Positions 15,075-22,970 of a stretch of 36,990 bases of DNA are shown in pieces. Positions within the stretch are counted from its first letter, which is position 1. The number at the start of each line of letters is the position of its first letter. Under the pieces are notes generated by a model that had not been told where the DNA came from, did not search any database, and saw nothing but the letters and a program-made list of their open reading frames with translations. The stretch is taken from the NCBI GenBank assembly GCA_958346935.1, contig CATVTM010000012.1, positions 1-36,990 of the forward strand, in the 5' to 3' direction. The stretch is from an uncultured Collinsella sp. (GTDB lineage Bacteria; Actinomycetota; Coriobacteriia; Coriobacteriales; Coriobacteriaceae). Position numbers and translations under genes: made by a program.

Positions 15075-15725
15075 ATGATCAAGGCTGTTATTTTTGACAT
15101 GGATGGAACGCTGGTCGATACCGAGCGTTTGGGGATTAAGGCCTGGAAGGCAGGTGCCGCTGAGCTGGGGCTCGCGATTGATGAAGCGCTGATCCATCAG
15201 TTTATCGGTCGCACGCTGCCCGATGTTATGGATATCCTCGATAAGCATTATGGCAGCCACGAAACCACCGAGGCGATCTATCGTCGCCACAAGGAGATTC
15301 GCGACGAGATGGTCAAGACCGAACTGGAACTTAAGGCCGGCGCCGCCGAGTGCCTAGACGAGCTGCTGGCTGCGGGCTATCACGTTGGTCTAGCGACGTC
15401 GTCGCGCCTCGTTACGGCCGAGCGCAACCTTAAGATGGTCGGTCTTTTTGACAAGTTTGAAACGGTAACGTGTGGCGAAGACGTCGTGCACGGCAAGCCC
15501 GACCCCGAGATGTATCTGCTCGCCTGCGAGCGCGCGGGCTTTGCTCCCTAGGAATGTGCCGTGGTCGAGGATTCGCGCAACGGCTGCGTCTCGGGCATTA
15601 CGGCCGGCTGCCATGTCTTTGCCGTCCCCGATATCGTGCCGCTGTCGCAGGACGTGGTGGATGGCTGCGAGGCCGTGCTCGATACGCTGTTCGATCTGGC
15701 GGCGGCGGTCAAGGCCGTGCGCTAG
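15075..15725 (+). pseudogene. HAD hydrolase (beta-phosphoglucomutase-like) interrupted by in-frame amber codon
   Basis: The reading frame encodes a HAD-superfamily phosphatase or phosphomutase with motif I DMDGT (Asp8, Asp10), a helical cap domain, motif II in LATSSR and motif III in GKPDPEMY. A TAG at 15549-15551 stops translation after 158 codons. The same frame then continues without gaps for 57 codons, including motif IV VVEDSRNG, to a natural stop at 15723-15725. The intact protein would be about 216 aa, the normal length for the family. A single GAG-to-TAG change (Glu before Glu-Cys-Ala-Val-Val) explains it. The truncated product lacks the metal-binding acidic motif and should be inactive. 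Alternatives are a sequencing error or suppression. ATG15075 has GAGGGGG upstream. Confidence 0.85.
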
Positions 15726-15771
15726 ACAATTGCGGCGTTGAAACGAGCAATTGCTTACGTTTGCGCTTAAA

Positions 15772-15805
15772 CAAAAGGGGTCCGGCAATGGTCGGGCCTC
15801 TTTTG
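15772..15805. terminator. Bidirectional terminator between HAD gene and lacI-type gene
   Basis: CAAAAGGGGTCC (15772-15783) pairs with GGGCCTCTTTTG (15794-15805), with one mismatch and a G-U pair, giving U-runs on both strands between convergent genes. Confidence 0.7.
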
Positions 15806-15838
15806 CTTGAGCGGCGACTTAGCATACTTGCGGGCGTG

Positions 15839-16951
15839 CTATAGATACGCGCCGAGGTTGATGGCCGTGGCGTCGGTCTGGCTGCTTGCCTGGGTGCTGG
15901 CGCGTTCCAGCAGGAACGGCCGCACGAGTTCTTGGCGGTTGATGTCCTCCGCGGTGGTGGCTGCGGTGACGGTGCGCGCTGCAGAGCCGACGTGGATATG
16001 CTTGGTCTTTGTCGGGACCTTGTTCTCGATTTGCTCCATGAGCAGTTGGACACCCTTGCGGCCAATCTCGTAGCCCGGGGGCGCTACCGTAGTGAGCGGG
16101 ACCGATCCGCTCCAAGCGAGCGGGTTGCCGTCGCATCCGGCCACGCGAACCTGCTCGGGGACGGAGATGCCTTTGTCGACCAATGCCGAGATAACGCCCG
16201 AGGCCAGCACGTCGGTCAGGCCGACGACAAAATCGGGGCGTTCATCGGCAGGGCGCCCGGCAATCTGAGCACCAATACTGTAGCCGTCGGCTGCGGTATT
16301 CCACTCTCCGGCGTCAATGACTTCAATTTTGATATCGGGATGCAGGGCGAGAGCCTTGTGAATGCCAAGTACGCGCAGGGTGAGCTGCATGAATGCCGCT
16401 CTGCCCACAACGGTGATATGGCGTGCGCCGCGGGCGATGGCGAGCTCGGCGATAATGCGCCCCTGCGCCTCGTTGTCGGCGGCTACGTAATAACCGGGTT
16501 CGGAACAGTGGATGTCCAGATGGACAATCGGCACGGGCATCTTGGTCATAGCGGGATGCCAGTCGGGGGACGCCATGGGCTGAACCATGACGCCGGACAT
16601 CTGTGTGCCCATAAAGTAGCGCAGGTAATGGTCCTGGAGAATGCCGTCGTTATCGGCGTTGGCGATGAGCAAGTCATAGCCGTGCTTGCGTGCCTCGTTG
16701 TGGGCACCGCTGGCAATCTGGAGCGAAAAGCCGTGATCGAGACGGGGGAGGACCAGGCCAAAGGACTTGGTGGTGCCGCCGGCCAGCTGGCGAGCGCTTT
16801 GGTTGGGCAGGTAGCCCAAGCGATTGATGGTCTCGTTGATGAGCTTGAGGGTCTCGGGGCGCAGCTTTTCGGGATGGTTGAGCGCGTTGGAAACCGTGCC
16901 CAACGAAACCCCGGCCTCGCGCGCGACGTCGCTGATTTTTACCTTTGCCAT
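15839..16951 (-). CDS. LacI-family transcriptional regulator
   Basis: Repressor of 370 aa. The N-terminal HTH reads KISDVAREAGVSLGTVSNALN, the hinge YLPNQSARQLAGG, and the effector domain continues with FGLVLPRLDHGFSLQI and a sugar-binding-like GLTDVLASG block. The start ATG16951 has AAAGGGG upstream on this strand. The C-terminal tail beyond residue 340 is longer than usual for the family. No sugar transporter or catabolic gene is adjacent, and the neighbouring HAD gene is broken, so the regulon is unknown. The frame stays open far upstream only because it runs antisense to glmS. Confidence 0.9.
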   Translation of the reverse strand: MAKVKISDVAREAGVSLGTVSNALNHPEKLRPETLKLINETINRLGYLPNQSARQLAGGTTKSFGLVLPRLDHGFSLQIASGAHNEARKHGYDLLIANADNDGILQDHYLRYFMGTQMSGVMVQPMASPDWHPAMTKMPVPIVHLDIHCSEPGYYVAADNEAQGRIIAELAIARGARHITVVGRAAFMQLTLRVLGIHKALALHPDIKIEVIDAGEWNTAADGYSIGAQIAGRPADERPDFVVGLTDVLASGVISALVDKGISVPEQVRVAGCDGNPLAWSGSVPLTTVAPPGYEIGRKGVQLLMEQIENKVPTKTKHIHVGSAARTVTAATTAEDINRQELVRPFLLERASTQASSQTDATAINLGAYL

Positions 16952-16986
16952 AGCGGCCCCTTTGATGCGTTTCAAGTACAAGCCAG

Positions 16987-17017
16987 ATTGTAGCATCGCC
17001 CGCCCCCAGGGTGTCAA
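16987..17017 (-). promoter_or_regulatory. Promoter of the second lacI-type gene
   Basis: On the minus strand a consensus TTGACA (17017-17012) and TACAAT (16992-16987) are separated by 19 bp, upstream of the ribosome site. The -35 overlaps the first bases of the adjacent REP-like palindrome. Confidence 0.55.
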
Positions 17018-17069
17018 AACCTGCCAATTAGGGACAGGTTTATTTTGGCAGGTTTTATCTGGGGAAACG
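17016..17069 (-). repeat. REP-like palindrome, family A, copy 2 (inverted)
   Basis: AAAACCTGCCAA (17016-17027) and TTGGCAGGTTTT (17045-17056) form a perfect 12-bp stem around GGGACAGGTTTATT, followed by ATCTGGGGAAACG. Read on the minus strand it matches copies at 13801 and 19424. Confidence 0.75.
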
Positions 17070-17083
17070 CCGTTGCCAGCGCG

Positions 17084-17118
17084 ACCACCACGAAGGGGAC
17101 AGGCACCTTTGTGGTGGT
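17084..17118 (+). repeat. REP-like palindrome, family B, copy 1
   Basis: ACCACCAC (17084-17091) pairs with GTGGTGGT (17111-17118) around GAAGGGGACAGGCACCTTT. Confidence 0.7.
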
Positions 17119-17140
17119 TTGAGCTGCCTGGGCCTTCAAT

Positions 17141-17278
17141 TGTCTCGATCTGTAACACCTGGACGGCAAAACCGGCTCTACCTGTTACAGATCGAGACAT
17201 AGTGCCGGGGCCGAACTGTAATGTCTCGATCTGTAACACTAAGCCGGCTTCCGGAGCCCCAGATGTTACAGATCGAGA
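17141..17278. repeat. Two tandem hairpins built from four copies of one 17-mer
   Basis: TGTCTCGATCTGTAACA occurs at 17141-17157 and 17222-17238. Its reverse complement occurs at 17183-17199 and, ending one or two bases short, at 17264-17278. Each forward/reverse pair makes a hairpin with a 25-nt, GC-rich loop, and the two loops differ in sequence. The hairpins are enclosed by the two inverted family-B repeats. Confidence 0.8.
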
Positions 17279-17310
17279 TCTTTCGCCGGGACAGAGCGCC
17301 GGCCCGGTCC

Positions 17311-17350
17311 AAGCCACCGCAAAGGTGCCTGTCCCCATTGTGGTGGTTTG
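17311..17350 (-). repeat. REP-like palindrome, family B, copy 2 (inverted)
   Basis: The segment contains CAAAGGTGCCTGTCCCC, the reverse complement of the core at 17095-17110, flanked by AAGCCACCGC and TGGTGGTTTG arms that pair with G-U wobbles. Confidence 0.7.
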
Positions 17351-17375
17351 GACCGGCTGAACGTGTGTGCATCGG

Positions 17376-17399
17376 GTGGTATCTAAGTTGAGATACCAC
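17376..17399. promoter_or_regulatory. Perfect 9-bp palindrome upstream of glmS
   Basis: GTGGTATCT-AAGTTG-AGATACCAC lies about 110 bp before the glmS start. It could be an operator or an mRNA hairpin. TACAAT (17430-17435) downstream is a possible -10 without a convincing -35. No glmS ribozyme core is seen. Confidence 0.4.
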
Positions 17400-17509
17400 T
17401 TCTGGTATATCAGCTTGCGTTTGCGTGAGTACAATACTCGAACGTTATACGTCTCAGCGCCCCTTGTGCGTGGACGTCTTGCAGTCACGCGAACGAAGGG
17501 ATTTATCTT

Positions 17510-19357
17510 ATGTGCGGAATCGTCGGCTACACCGGCTCTGATATTGCAAAGAACATCCTGGTCACGGGCCTCAAGCGTATGGAGTATCGCGGCTATGACT
17601 CCTCGGGCGTCGCGCTCGAGGTGGGCGAGGGCGCCGCGGCGCACCTCGATGTCATTCGCCGCGTGGGCAAGGTCGCGGGCCTGGAGAGCGAGCTTTCCAA
17701 CATCGACAGTGACGCTACCTGCGGTATCGGCCACACCCGTTGGGCCACCCACGGAAAGCCCTCCGTCGTTAACGCCCATCCCCACACCAGCTGCGACGGT
17801 CGTATCGCCATCGTCCACAATGGCATCATCGAGAACTTCGCCGAGCTGCGCGAAGAGCTGGAGGGCCGCGGCCACCACTTTAAGAGCGAGACCGACACCG
17901 AGGTCTTCGCGCATCTGATCGAAGAGGCTTATGCCGAGACGCACGACCTGATGGCCTCCGTGCGCGAAGCTTGCACCCACGTGGTTGGTGCCTATGGTCT
18001 GGCCGCCGTGTGCGCTGACGAGCCCGGCGTGATCGCCGTGGCCCGCAAGGATTCCCCGATCGTGGTCGGCGCGGGCGAGACCGGCGCCTATGTCGCCTCC
18101 GATGTCATCGCGCTCATCGACGCCACCCGCGATGTCGTGGTGCTCGAGGACGGTCAGTTTGCCAGGCTTACGCCCGCAGGCGTCGAGTACACCGACGAGG
18201 CCGGCAACGTTATCGAGCCCAAGGTCACCCACATCGACTGGGACCTGGACATGGCAGAAAAGGGCGGTTATCCCGACTTTATGCTCAAGGAAATCCACGA
18301 GCAGCCGCGCGTCGTGCGCGACACGCTGGTCGGCCGTATGACGCCGGCCGGCGAGCTCGACATCGACGAGCTGGGCCTTTCGCTCGAGGAGCTCAACGAC
18401 ATCGACCGCGTCTACGTGATCGCTTGCGGCACCAGCTATCACGCCGGACTCATCGCCAAGAATCTCATTGAGGGCTGGGCTCGCATCCCCACCGAGGTGG
18501 AGGCGGCCAGCGAGTTCCGTTATCGCAACCCCATCATCACGCCGACGACGCTTGTCGTTGCCGTGTCCCAGTCGGGCGAGACGGCCGATACCCTTGCCGC
18601 CATTCGCGACGCACGTATCAAGGGCGCCAAGGTCTTCGGCATCACCAACGTGGTGGGCAGCCCCGTGGCGCGTGAGAGCGACGGCGTCATCTACACCAAG
18701 GCCAACAAGGAGATTGCGGTCGCCTCGACCAAGAGCTTTATCGGCCAGGTTGTGAGCCTGACGCTGCTGGCTCTGCTGCTGGCGCAGGTCAAGTACCGCC
18801 TGACCACCAAGCAGGCGCGCATGCTGTTCCGCGAGCTTTCCGATACGGCCGAGCAGATCCAGTGGATTTTGGATACCCAAACCGAGGCCGTGCATGAGGC
18901 CGCCCTGCTGTGCAAGGACGCGCAGTCGGCGCTGTTCGTGGGCCGTGGCATGGGTGCCGCTATTTCCTACGAGGGTGCGCTTAAGCTCAAAGAGGTCAGC
19001 TACCTGCACGCCGAGGCGTATGCTGCCGGCGAGATGAAGCACGGCCCTATTGCCCTGATCGACCCGGGCTTCCCTGTCATCGCCGTGGCCACCAAGAGTG
19101 CCACCTACGACAAGACCGTGTCGAACCTTATGGAGTGCAAGGCGCGCGGTGCCAAAGTCATCGTCGTTGCCACCGAGGGCGACGAGGAGATCAACAAGAT
19201 CGCCGACTGCATTATCCGCGTGCCAGCAGTCCGCGACGTGTTCAGCCCCATCACGGCGAGTGTCCCGCTGCAGTTGCTCGCCCGCGAGGTCGCCATCCTG
19301 CGCGGCTGCGACGTCGACCAGCCCCGTAACCTGGCCAAGAGCGTCACGGTAGAGTAG
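17510..19357 (+). CDS. glmS: Glutamine-fructose-6-phosphate aminotransferase (isomerizing)
   Basis: Makes glucosamine-6-phosphate from fructose-6-phosphate and glutamine, the first step to UDP-GlcNAc for peptidoglycan. The N-terminal glutaminase domain starts MCGIVGYTG with the catalytic Cys2, which fixes the start; GHTRWATHGKPS and HNGIIENF are also conserved. Two SIS sugar-isomerase domains follow (about 285-430 and 455-600), with ACGTSYHAG and SQSGETADTL. The C-terminus LAKSVTVE closes the active site. At 615 aa it is full length. It has its own promoter region and terminator, and appears monocistronic. Confidence 0.97.
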   Translation: MCGIVGYTGSDIAKNILVTGLKRMEYRGYDSSGVALEVGEGAAAHLDVIRRVGKVAGLESELSNIDSDATCGIGHTRWATHGKPSVVNAHPHTSCDGRIAIVHNGIIENFAELREELEGRGHHFKSETDTEVFAHLIEEAYAETHDLMASVREACTHVVGAYGLAAVCADEPGVIAVARKDSPIVVGAGETGAYVASDVIALIDATRDVVVLEDGQFARLTPAGVEYTDEAGNVIEPKVTHIDWDLDMAEKGGYPDFMLKEIHEQPRVVRDTLVGRMTPAGELDIDELGLSLEELNDIDRVYVIACGTSYHAGLIAKNLIEGWARIPTEVEAASEFRYRNPIITPTTLVVAVSQSGETADTLAAIRDARIKGAKVFGITNVVGSPVARESDGVIYTKANKEIAVASTKSFIGQVVSLTLLALLLAQVKYRLTTKQARMLFRELSDTAEQIQWILDTQTEAVHEAALLCKDAQSALFVGRGMGAAISYEGALKLKEVSYLHAEAYAAGEMKHGPIALIDPGFPVIAVATKSATYDKTVSNLMECKARGAKVIVVATEGDEEINKIADCIIRVPAVRDVFSPITASVPLQLLAREVAILRGCDVDQPRNLAKSVTVE

Positions 19358-19380
19358 TTGGTTCCGCCGTTCTAGCGACT

Positions 19381-19419
19381 AAGGCCCGGCTCCGCATCAA
19401 GACGGAGCCGGGCCTTTTC
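19381..19419 (+). terminator. glmS terminator
   Basis: AAGGCCCGGCTCCG (19381-19394) and CGGAGCCGGGCCTT (19403-19416) form a perfect 14-bp stem followed by TTTTCT. Confidence 0.92.
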
Positions 19420-19423
19420 TGCA

Positions 19424-19473
19424 TTTGCCCAGATAAAACCTGCCAAAATGAACCTGTCCCTTTTTGGCAGGTT
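19424..19473 (+). repeat. REP-like palindrome, family A, copy 3, reaching into the GntR stop codon
   Basis: AACCTGCCAAAA (19437-19448) and TTTTGGCAGGTT (19462-19473) form a perfect 12-bp stem around a loop with AACCTGTCCC. Its last two bases are part of the stop codon of the minus-strand GntR gene. Confidence 0.78.
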
Positions 19474-20173
19474 AGCGGAGCTTGCTGGTTTCGAAATAGT
19501 CGGGAAACTGGTCTAAGACCTCGGTTTGGTTGCGGAACATCATGTGCAGGTGCTTGCTCACCAAAAAGCTCGCCTCGATGGGGTCGCGACCGGCGATGGC
19601 GCGGCGGATCTTCTTGTGCTCATTCACGATATCCTGATTGTCTAGAACCTGCGTGGCAGCGCGCAGCCAGCGGAAACGCTCCAGGTCGGCGTTGGTCGCC
19701 TCGAGCCACGACCACACGGTGCTGCGACATGCGATGCTAAAAATCATGTGATGCATGAGGTTGTCGCTCAAAAAGAAGCCGATGCGATCCTCTTCGGCCA
19801 TGGCCTTTTCCTGCAGCGCGATAGCGCGGTCGAGCTGCTCGATGCCGGCCGACGTGGCGCGCGCACAGCACTCCACAATCACCTGCTTTTCCAGATGCTC
19901 GCGGATGTAACAGGCACTCTCGGCAAGGGTGAGGTTGATGGGTGAGACGTAGGTACCGCTCTGGGGCACGGTGCGCACCAGGCCCTCTTGCGCCAGACGC
20001 ACCAGTGCCTCGCGCACAGGGGTGCGCCCCATATCCAGGTCGTCGCAAAGTTGCTTGACGCCAAGCTTTTCGCCCGGCTTGTAGTCCAGGTAGACGATTT
20101 TGCGTCGAATGGTGTGGTAGGACTGGTCCTGTAGGCTCGTTTCCTGCTCGCCGACGTGCATCGATTCTTCCAT
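19472..20173 (-). CDS. GntR-family regulator, FadR subgroup with FCD domain
   Basis: Winged-helix HTH (about residues 13-78: SYHTIRRKIVYLDYKPGEKL, then MGRTPVREALVRLAQEGLV) joined to an all-helical FCD effector domain. Candidate metal and ligand residues are visible in DNLMHH, NEHKKI and SKHLHMM. I chose the start at 20173 because GAGG lies just upstream; the frame also has an ATG at 20203 but without a ribosome site. It is divergent from a YeiH-type exporter and probably regulates it or itself from the 193-bp shared region. The stop codon lies at the edge of a REP-like palindrome. The effector is unknown. Confidence 0.87.
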   Translation of the reverse strand: MEESMHVGEQETSLQDQSYHTIRRKIVYLDYKPGEKLGVKQLCDDLDMGRTPVREALVRLAQEGLVRTVPQSGTYVSPINLTLAESACYIREHLEKQVIVECCARATSAGIEQLDRAIALQEKAMAEEDRIGFFLSDNLMHHMIFSIACRSTVWSWLEATNADLERFRWLRAATQVLDNQDIVNEHKKIRRAIAGRDPIEASFLVSKHLHMMFRNQTEVLDQFPDYFETSKLR

Positions 20174-20366
20174 AGCGCCTCGCAACTGTTCTATCAAACT
20201 CATATGTCAGTTGTTAATTATGCCGCGAACCAGCTCTCCGCGGTGGGTAATTCGGCTGTTGCCTGAGAACTATTGCGGCATCTTAGTCTGTGTTTGCGCA
20301 AGGCTGCGCTCAATGTTGCCGTATCATAAGCCGTCGCAAACGTGAAATAGAAAGAAGGAATCCCAT
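20174..20366. promoter_or_regulatory. Divergent region between GntR and YeiH-type genes
   Basis: The gap has an AT-rich core (TTGTTAATTATG near 20211) and two related TTGCGGCAT / ATGTTGCCG segments (20273 and 20313) that could be operator half-sites. No promoter matches both consensus boxes well. Confidence 0.35.
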
Positions 20367-21401
20367 ATGCAACTGGCAAATATCGTACGCGAGCGCTGGA
20401 AAGGCGTCTTGTTCTGCCTAATCATCGCCATTCCCGCGACGTTGCTCGGCAAACAGGTTGAGGTGGTCGGCGGGCCGGTGTTTGCCATCCTCTTTGGCAT
20501 GGTCCTGGCGCTCGTCTTTCCCAAGAATCGTCGCGAACAGCTCGCCGCTGGCGTCACCTATACGTCCAAAAAAGTCTTGCAGTACGCGGTTATCCTGCTT
20601 GGCTTTGGCATGAACCTCTCCCAGATTCTGTCCAAGGGCGCCCAGTCGCTGCCGATTATCGTGGCGACAATCTCGACCTCGCTTGTCATCGCCTTTGTGC
20701 TCTGCCACGTTATGAACGTGCCGGGTAAGATCGCGACGCTCGTGGGTGTGGGTTCGTCGATTTGCGGCGGTTCTGCCATCGCCGCGACCGCGCCCGTCAT
20801 CGATGCCGACGATCGCGAGATTGCCCAGGCCATTTCGGTCATCTTCCTGTTTAACGTTATCGCGGCGCTCGTGTTTCCGACGCTTGGCGGCATGCTCGGG
20901 CTGACCAACGAGGGCTTCGGCCTGTTTGCCGGTACCGCCATCAACGACACTTCGTCCGTAACGGCTGCGGCGAGCGCTTGGGACAGCATGCATCCCGGCG
21001 CCAATGTGCTTGAGAGCGCCACGGTTGTTAAGCTCACCAGGACGCTGGCCATCATTCCCATCACGCTGGCGCTTGCTTGCTGGCAGATGCGTCTGGCGCG
21101 CAAGGCCGGCGGCGACGCCAAAAATACCTTCTCGTTTAAGCGCGCATTTCCCATGTTCGTGCTGTTTTTTGTGCTGGCGAGCGTGATCACCACGGTGTTC
21201 CAACTGCCCGCAACTGTCACAGCGCCCATTAAGGAGCTGTCGAAGTTCTTTATCGTGATGGCCATGGCGGCTATTGGCTTTAATACCGATATCGTCGAGC
21301 TGGTCAAAAAGGGTGGTAAGCCCATTGCGCTGGGCTTTTGCTGCTGGATTGGCATTGCGTGCATGAGCTTGGGAATGCAGCACGTGCTGGGAATCTGGTA
21401 G
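20367..21401 (+). CDS. YeiH-family putative sulfate exporter (UPF0324)
   Basis: Polytopic inner-membrane protein of 344 aa with about ten hydrophobic segments. The family signature GVGSSICGGSAIAATAPVI (about residues 126-145) and GTAINDTSSVTAAA (about 191-205) are clear. The family is annotated as putative sulfate exporters but the substrate is not firmly established. ATG20367 follows AGAAAGAAGGA. The neighbouring divergent GntR/FCD gene suggests regulation by a small metabolite. The gene is followed by a large hairpin. Confidence 0.88.
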   Translation: MQLANIVRERWKGVLFCLIIAIPATLLGKQVEVVGGPVFAILFGMVLALVFPKNRREQLAAGVTYTSKKVLQYAVILLGFGMNLSQILSKGAQSLPIIVATISTSLVIAFVLCHVMNVPGKIATLVGVGSSICGGSAIAATAPVIDADDREIAQAISVIFLFNVIAALVFPTLGGMLGLTNEGFGLFAGTAINDTSSVTAAASAWDSMHPGANVLESATVVKLTRTLAIIPITLALACWQMRLARKAGGDAKNTFSFKRAFPMFVLFFVLASVITTVFQLPATVTAPIKELSKFFIVMAMAAIGFNTDIVELVKKGGKPIALGFCCWIGIACMSLGMQHVLGIW

Positions 21402-21454
21402 GCAAGGCAGCCGATTTGCGTGCTGCGTGCTGGCTGCCGCACGCCTGAGGTGGA

Positions 21455-21519
21455 GCGATAGGAGCTCTTGCGGGTATGGCTTGTCCGCAGGTTTATAAGT
21501 CCCGAAGAGCTCTTATCGC
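21455..21519. repeat. 15-bp inverted repeat downstream of the YeiH-type gene
   Basis: GCGATAGGAGCTCTT (21455-21469) pairs with AAGAGCTCTTATCGC (21505-21519), all paired except for one G-U. There is no T-run. A smaller stem GGCAGCC/GGCTGCC lies just before it, near 21407-21437. Together they probably end the upstream transcript. Confidence 0.6.
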
Positions 21520-21668
21520 CCCGCCAGGATGGCGATGCGGGGCAACTCATATACTCGCAGCGCAGCCCCTTCTGCCCTATAGTGTTTGGTGAGCAATATC
21601 GTTCAATTTTGAAACATGCAACCGTGCGGCCGTCGGCGGTCGCACGGCACCGAGGACAGGGGCAAATC

Positions 21669-22886
21669 ATGGATAGCGATGCCAAGCTGAATATCTTGAT
21701 CGACGCCCTGGCTGCTGCCGGGGCGTCGGCATTAGCAATCGATGCGCGCGGGGACGTCGCGATCTCGACCATGGATGACGCGGCACTTGAACGGGATGTC
21801 GCGGCTTTTGTCGTCGAGCGCCTCGACCGTATAGGAGACGGCGCACGTCTGGTTATGGGACGTGCGGGTGCGCGCCTGAGCCTGACCGTTCGCCCCGCTG
21901 ACAAAGAGAGCGTAAGCCTCTGGGTCGTCGTGGTCCGCGAGGTGCGCGGTGCCGCGGCGCATGCGGGCATCGAGTGGCTCAACGCCGACGAAGTTGAGGC
22001 CCGCTACGAATCGAGCGCGTACGGCATCGTTGAGGGGGCGGCCTCGGTGGCTGCACCGGTTGCCGAGAGCTATGCGCGCGGCGTGCCCCTTATGCTCGAG
22101 GGCGAGCTGGGAGCGGGTCAGGTTGAGATCGCCAAGCGCCTCTATCTGGATGGCCCTTTTGCCGATCAACCCTTTGTTTCCGTCGCGCTCGATGAACTCA
22201 CCGATCGCGGTTGGCGCCATGTGCTCAAAAGCTCCGAATCGCCGCTGTTCCAAACGGGGCTGACACTTTGCATTGAGGGCTGGAATGCGGTTGGCCCCCA
22301 GCGCCTCCGCGAGCTGGTCTCCACGATGACCGACACCGCGTTGGCGACGCGCTGCCATGTGGTACTGACGGCGAATGACATGCCGGGCGGCGGCGAAAGT
22401 GATCAAGCCGCCTTTGTGACCGAGCGCTTCGCCTGCGCGGTGAGCGTGGCGCCGGCAATCGCCGAGCAGAGAGCCGCGTCGACGAAGGTCGCGCGGTATT
22501 TGGAATATCTCGCTGATGCATTTGGGACGGCAGCGCCCACGCTGTCTGTCGCGGCGACGAAGACGCTCGATGCTTACCGCTGGCCGCGCAATTATCTGCA
22601 GCTCCGCGAGGTCTCGGAACGACTGTATATATTGGTGGGGGCGGGCACGGTGGACCGCGCTATGGCGGAGGAAGTGCTCGCCCAAGAGGACGTGATTAAG
22701 ACCGCAACCTTTGGCGCCCCGACACTCGAAAGCGACCTGTATATTCTGCGACCGCTGGCCGATACCGAGCGAGATATAGCGCATCTGGTTGTAGACCATC
22801 TCCATGGCAACCGAACCCGTGCGGCGGAGGTGCTGGGCATAAGCCGTACAACGCTGTGGCGCTTGCTGAAGGACGATGACCGTTGA
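21669..22886 (+). CDS. Fis-type HTH regulator with degenerate AAA+ (bacterial enhancer-binding-like) domain
   Basis: A 405-aa protein built like an NtrC-type activator. Residues 1-100 are an unassigned sensory region, and a degraded AAA+ domain spans about 115-340. The C-terminal Fis HTH reads HLHGNRTRAAEVLGISRTTLWRLL. The Walker A position reads GELGAGQ (145-151) with Gln in place of Lys. Walker B reads TLCIEGW without the Asp-Glu pair. The GAFTGA loop needed for sigma-54 contact is missing. WPRNYLQLREVSERLYIL matches the end of AAA+ activator domains. It probably does not hydrolyse ATP and may act as a sigma-70 regulator, comparable to TyrR-type proteins. ATG21669 follows GAGGACAGGGG. Confidence 0.78.
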   Translation: MDSDAKLNILIDALAAAGASALAIDARGDVAISTMDDAALERDVAAFVVERLDRIGDGARLVMGRAGARLSLTVRPADKESVSLWVVVVREVRGAAAHAGIEWLNADEVEARYESSAYGIVEGAASVAAPVAESYARGVPLMLEGELGAGQVEIAKRLYLDGPFADQPFVSVALDELTDRGWRHVLKSSESPLFQTGLTLCIEGWNAVGPQRLRELVSTMTDTALATRCHVVLTANDMPGGGESDQAAFVTERFACAVSVAPAIAEQRAASTKVARYLEYLADAFGTAAPTLSVAATKTLDAYRWPRNYLQLREVSERLYILVGAGTVDRAMAEEVLAQEDVIKTATFGAPTLESDLYILRPLADTERDIAHLVVDHLHGNRTRAAEVLGISRTTLWRLLKDDDR

Positions 22887-22970
22887 GCGAGGCGCCCGTG
22901 ACCGCGCGCGACGCGTGTGCTACAGTCCAAAGCGTTATTGTTTCGATTTGGTTACGGCGTGCGAGGGCAT

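Noticed and set aside
15549..15551. Pyrrolysine or selenocysteine recoding in the HAD gene
   Set aside because: Selenocysteine uses TGA, and no pyl genes or insertion element are visible; the replaced residue is not a conserved catalytic one.
17141..17278. Possible CRISPR array
   Set aside because: The four 17-mers alternate in orientation and form hairpins; there are no uniform direct repeats, and no cas gene is nearby.
17380..17509. glmS ribozyme
   Set aside because: The expected conserved catalytic core directly upstream of the start codon is not visible; the region is short and mostly a simple palindrome plus promoter-like sequence.
15839..19042. Minus-strand open frame of 1067 codons ending in the LacI gene
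   Set aside because: Only the part up to 16951 is the regulator. The rest is antisense to glmS and crosses the palindrome cluster; a ribosome site and HTH start fix the true beginning.
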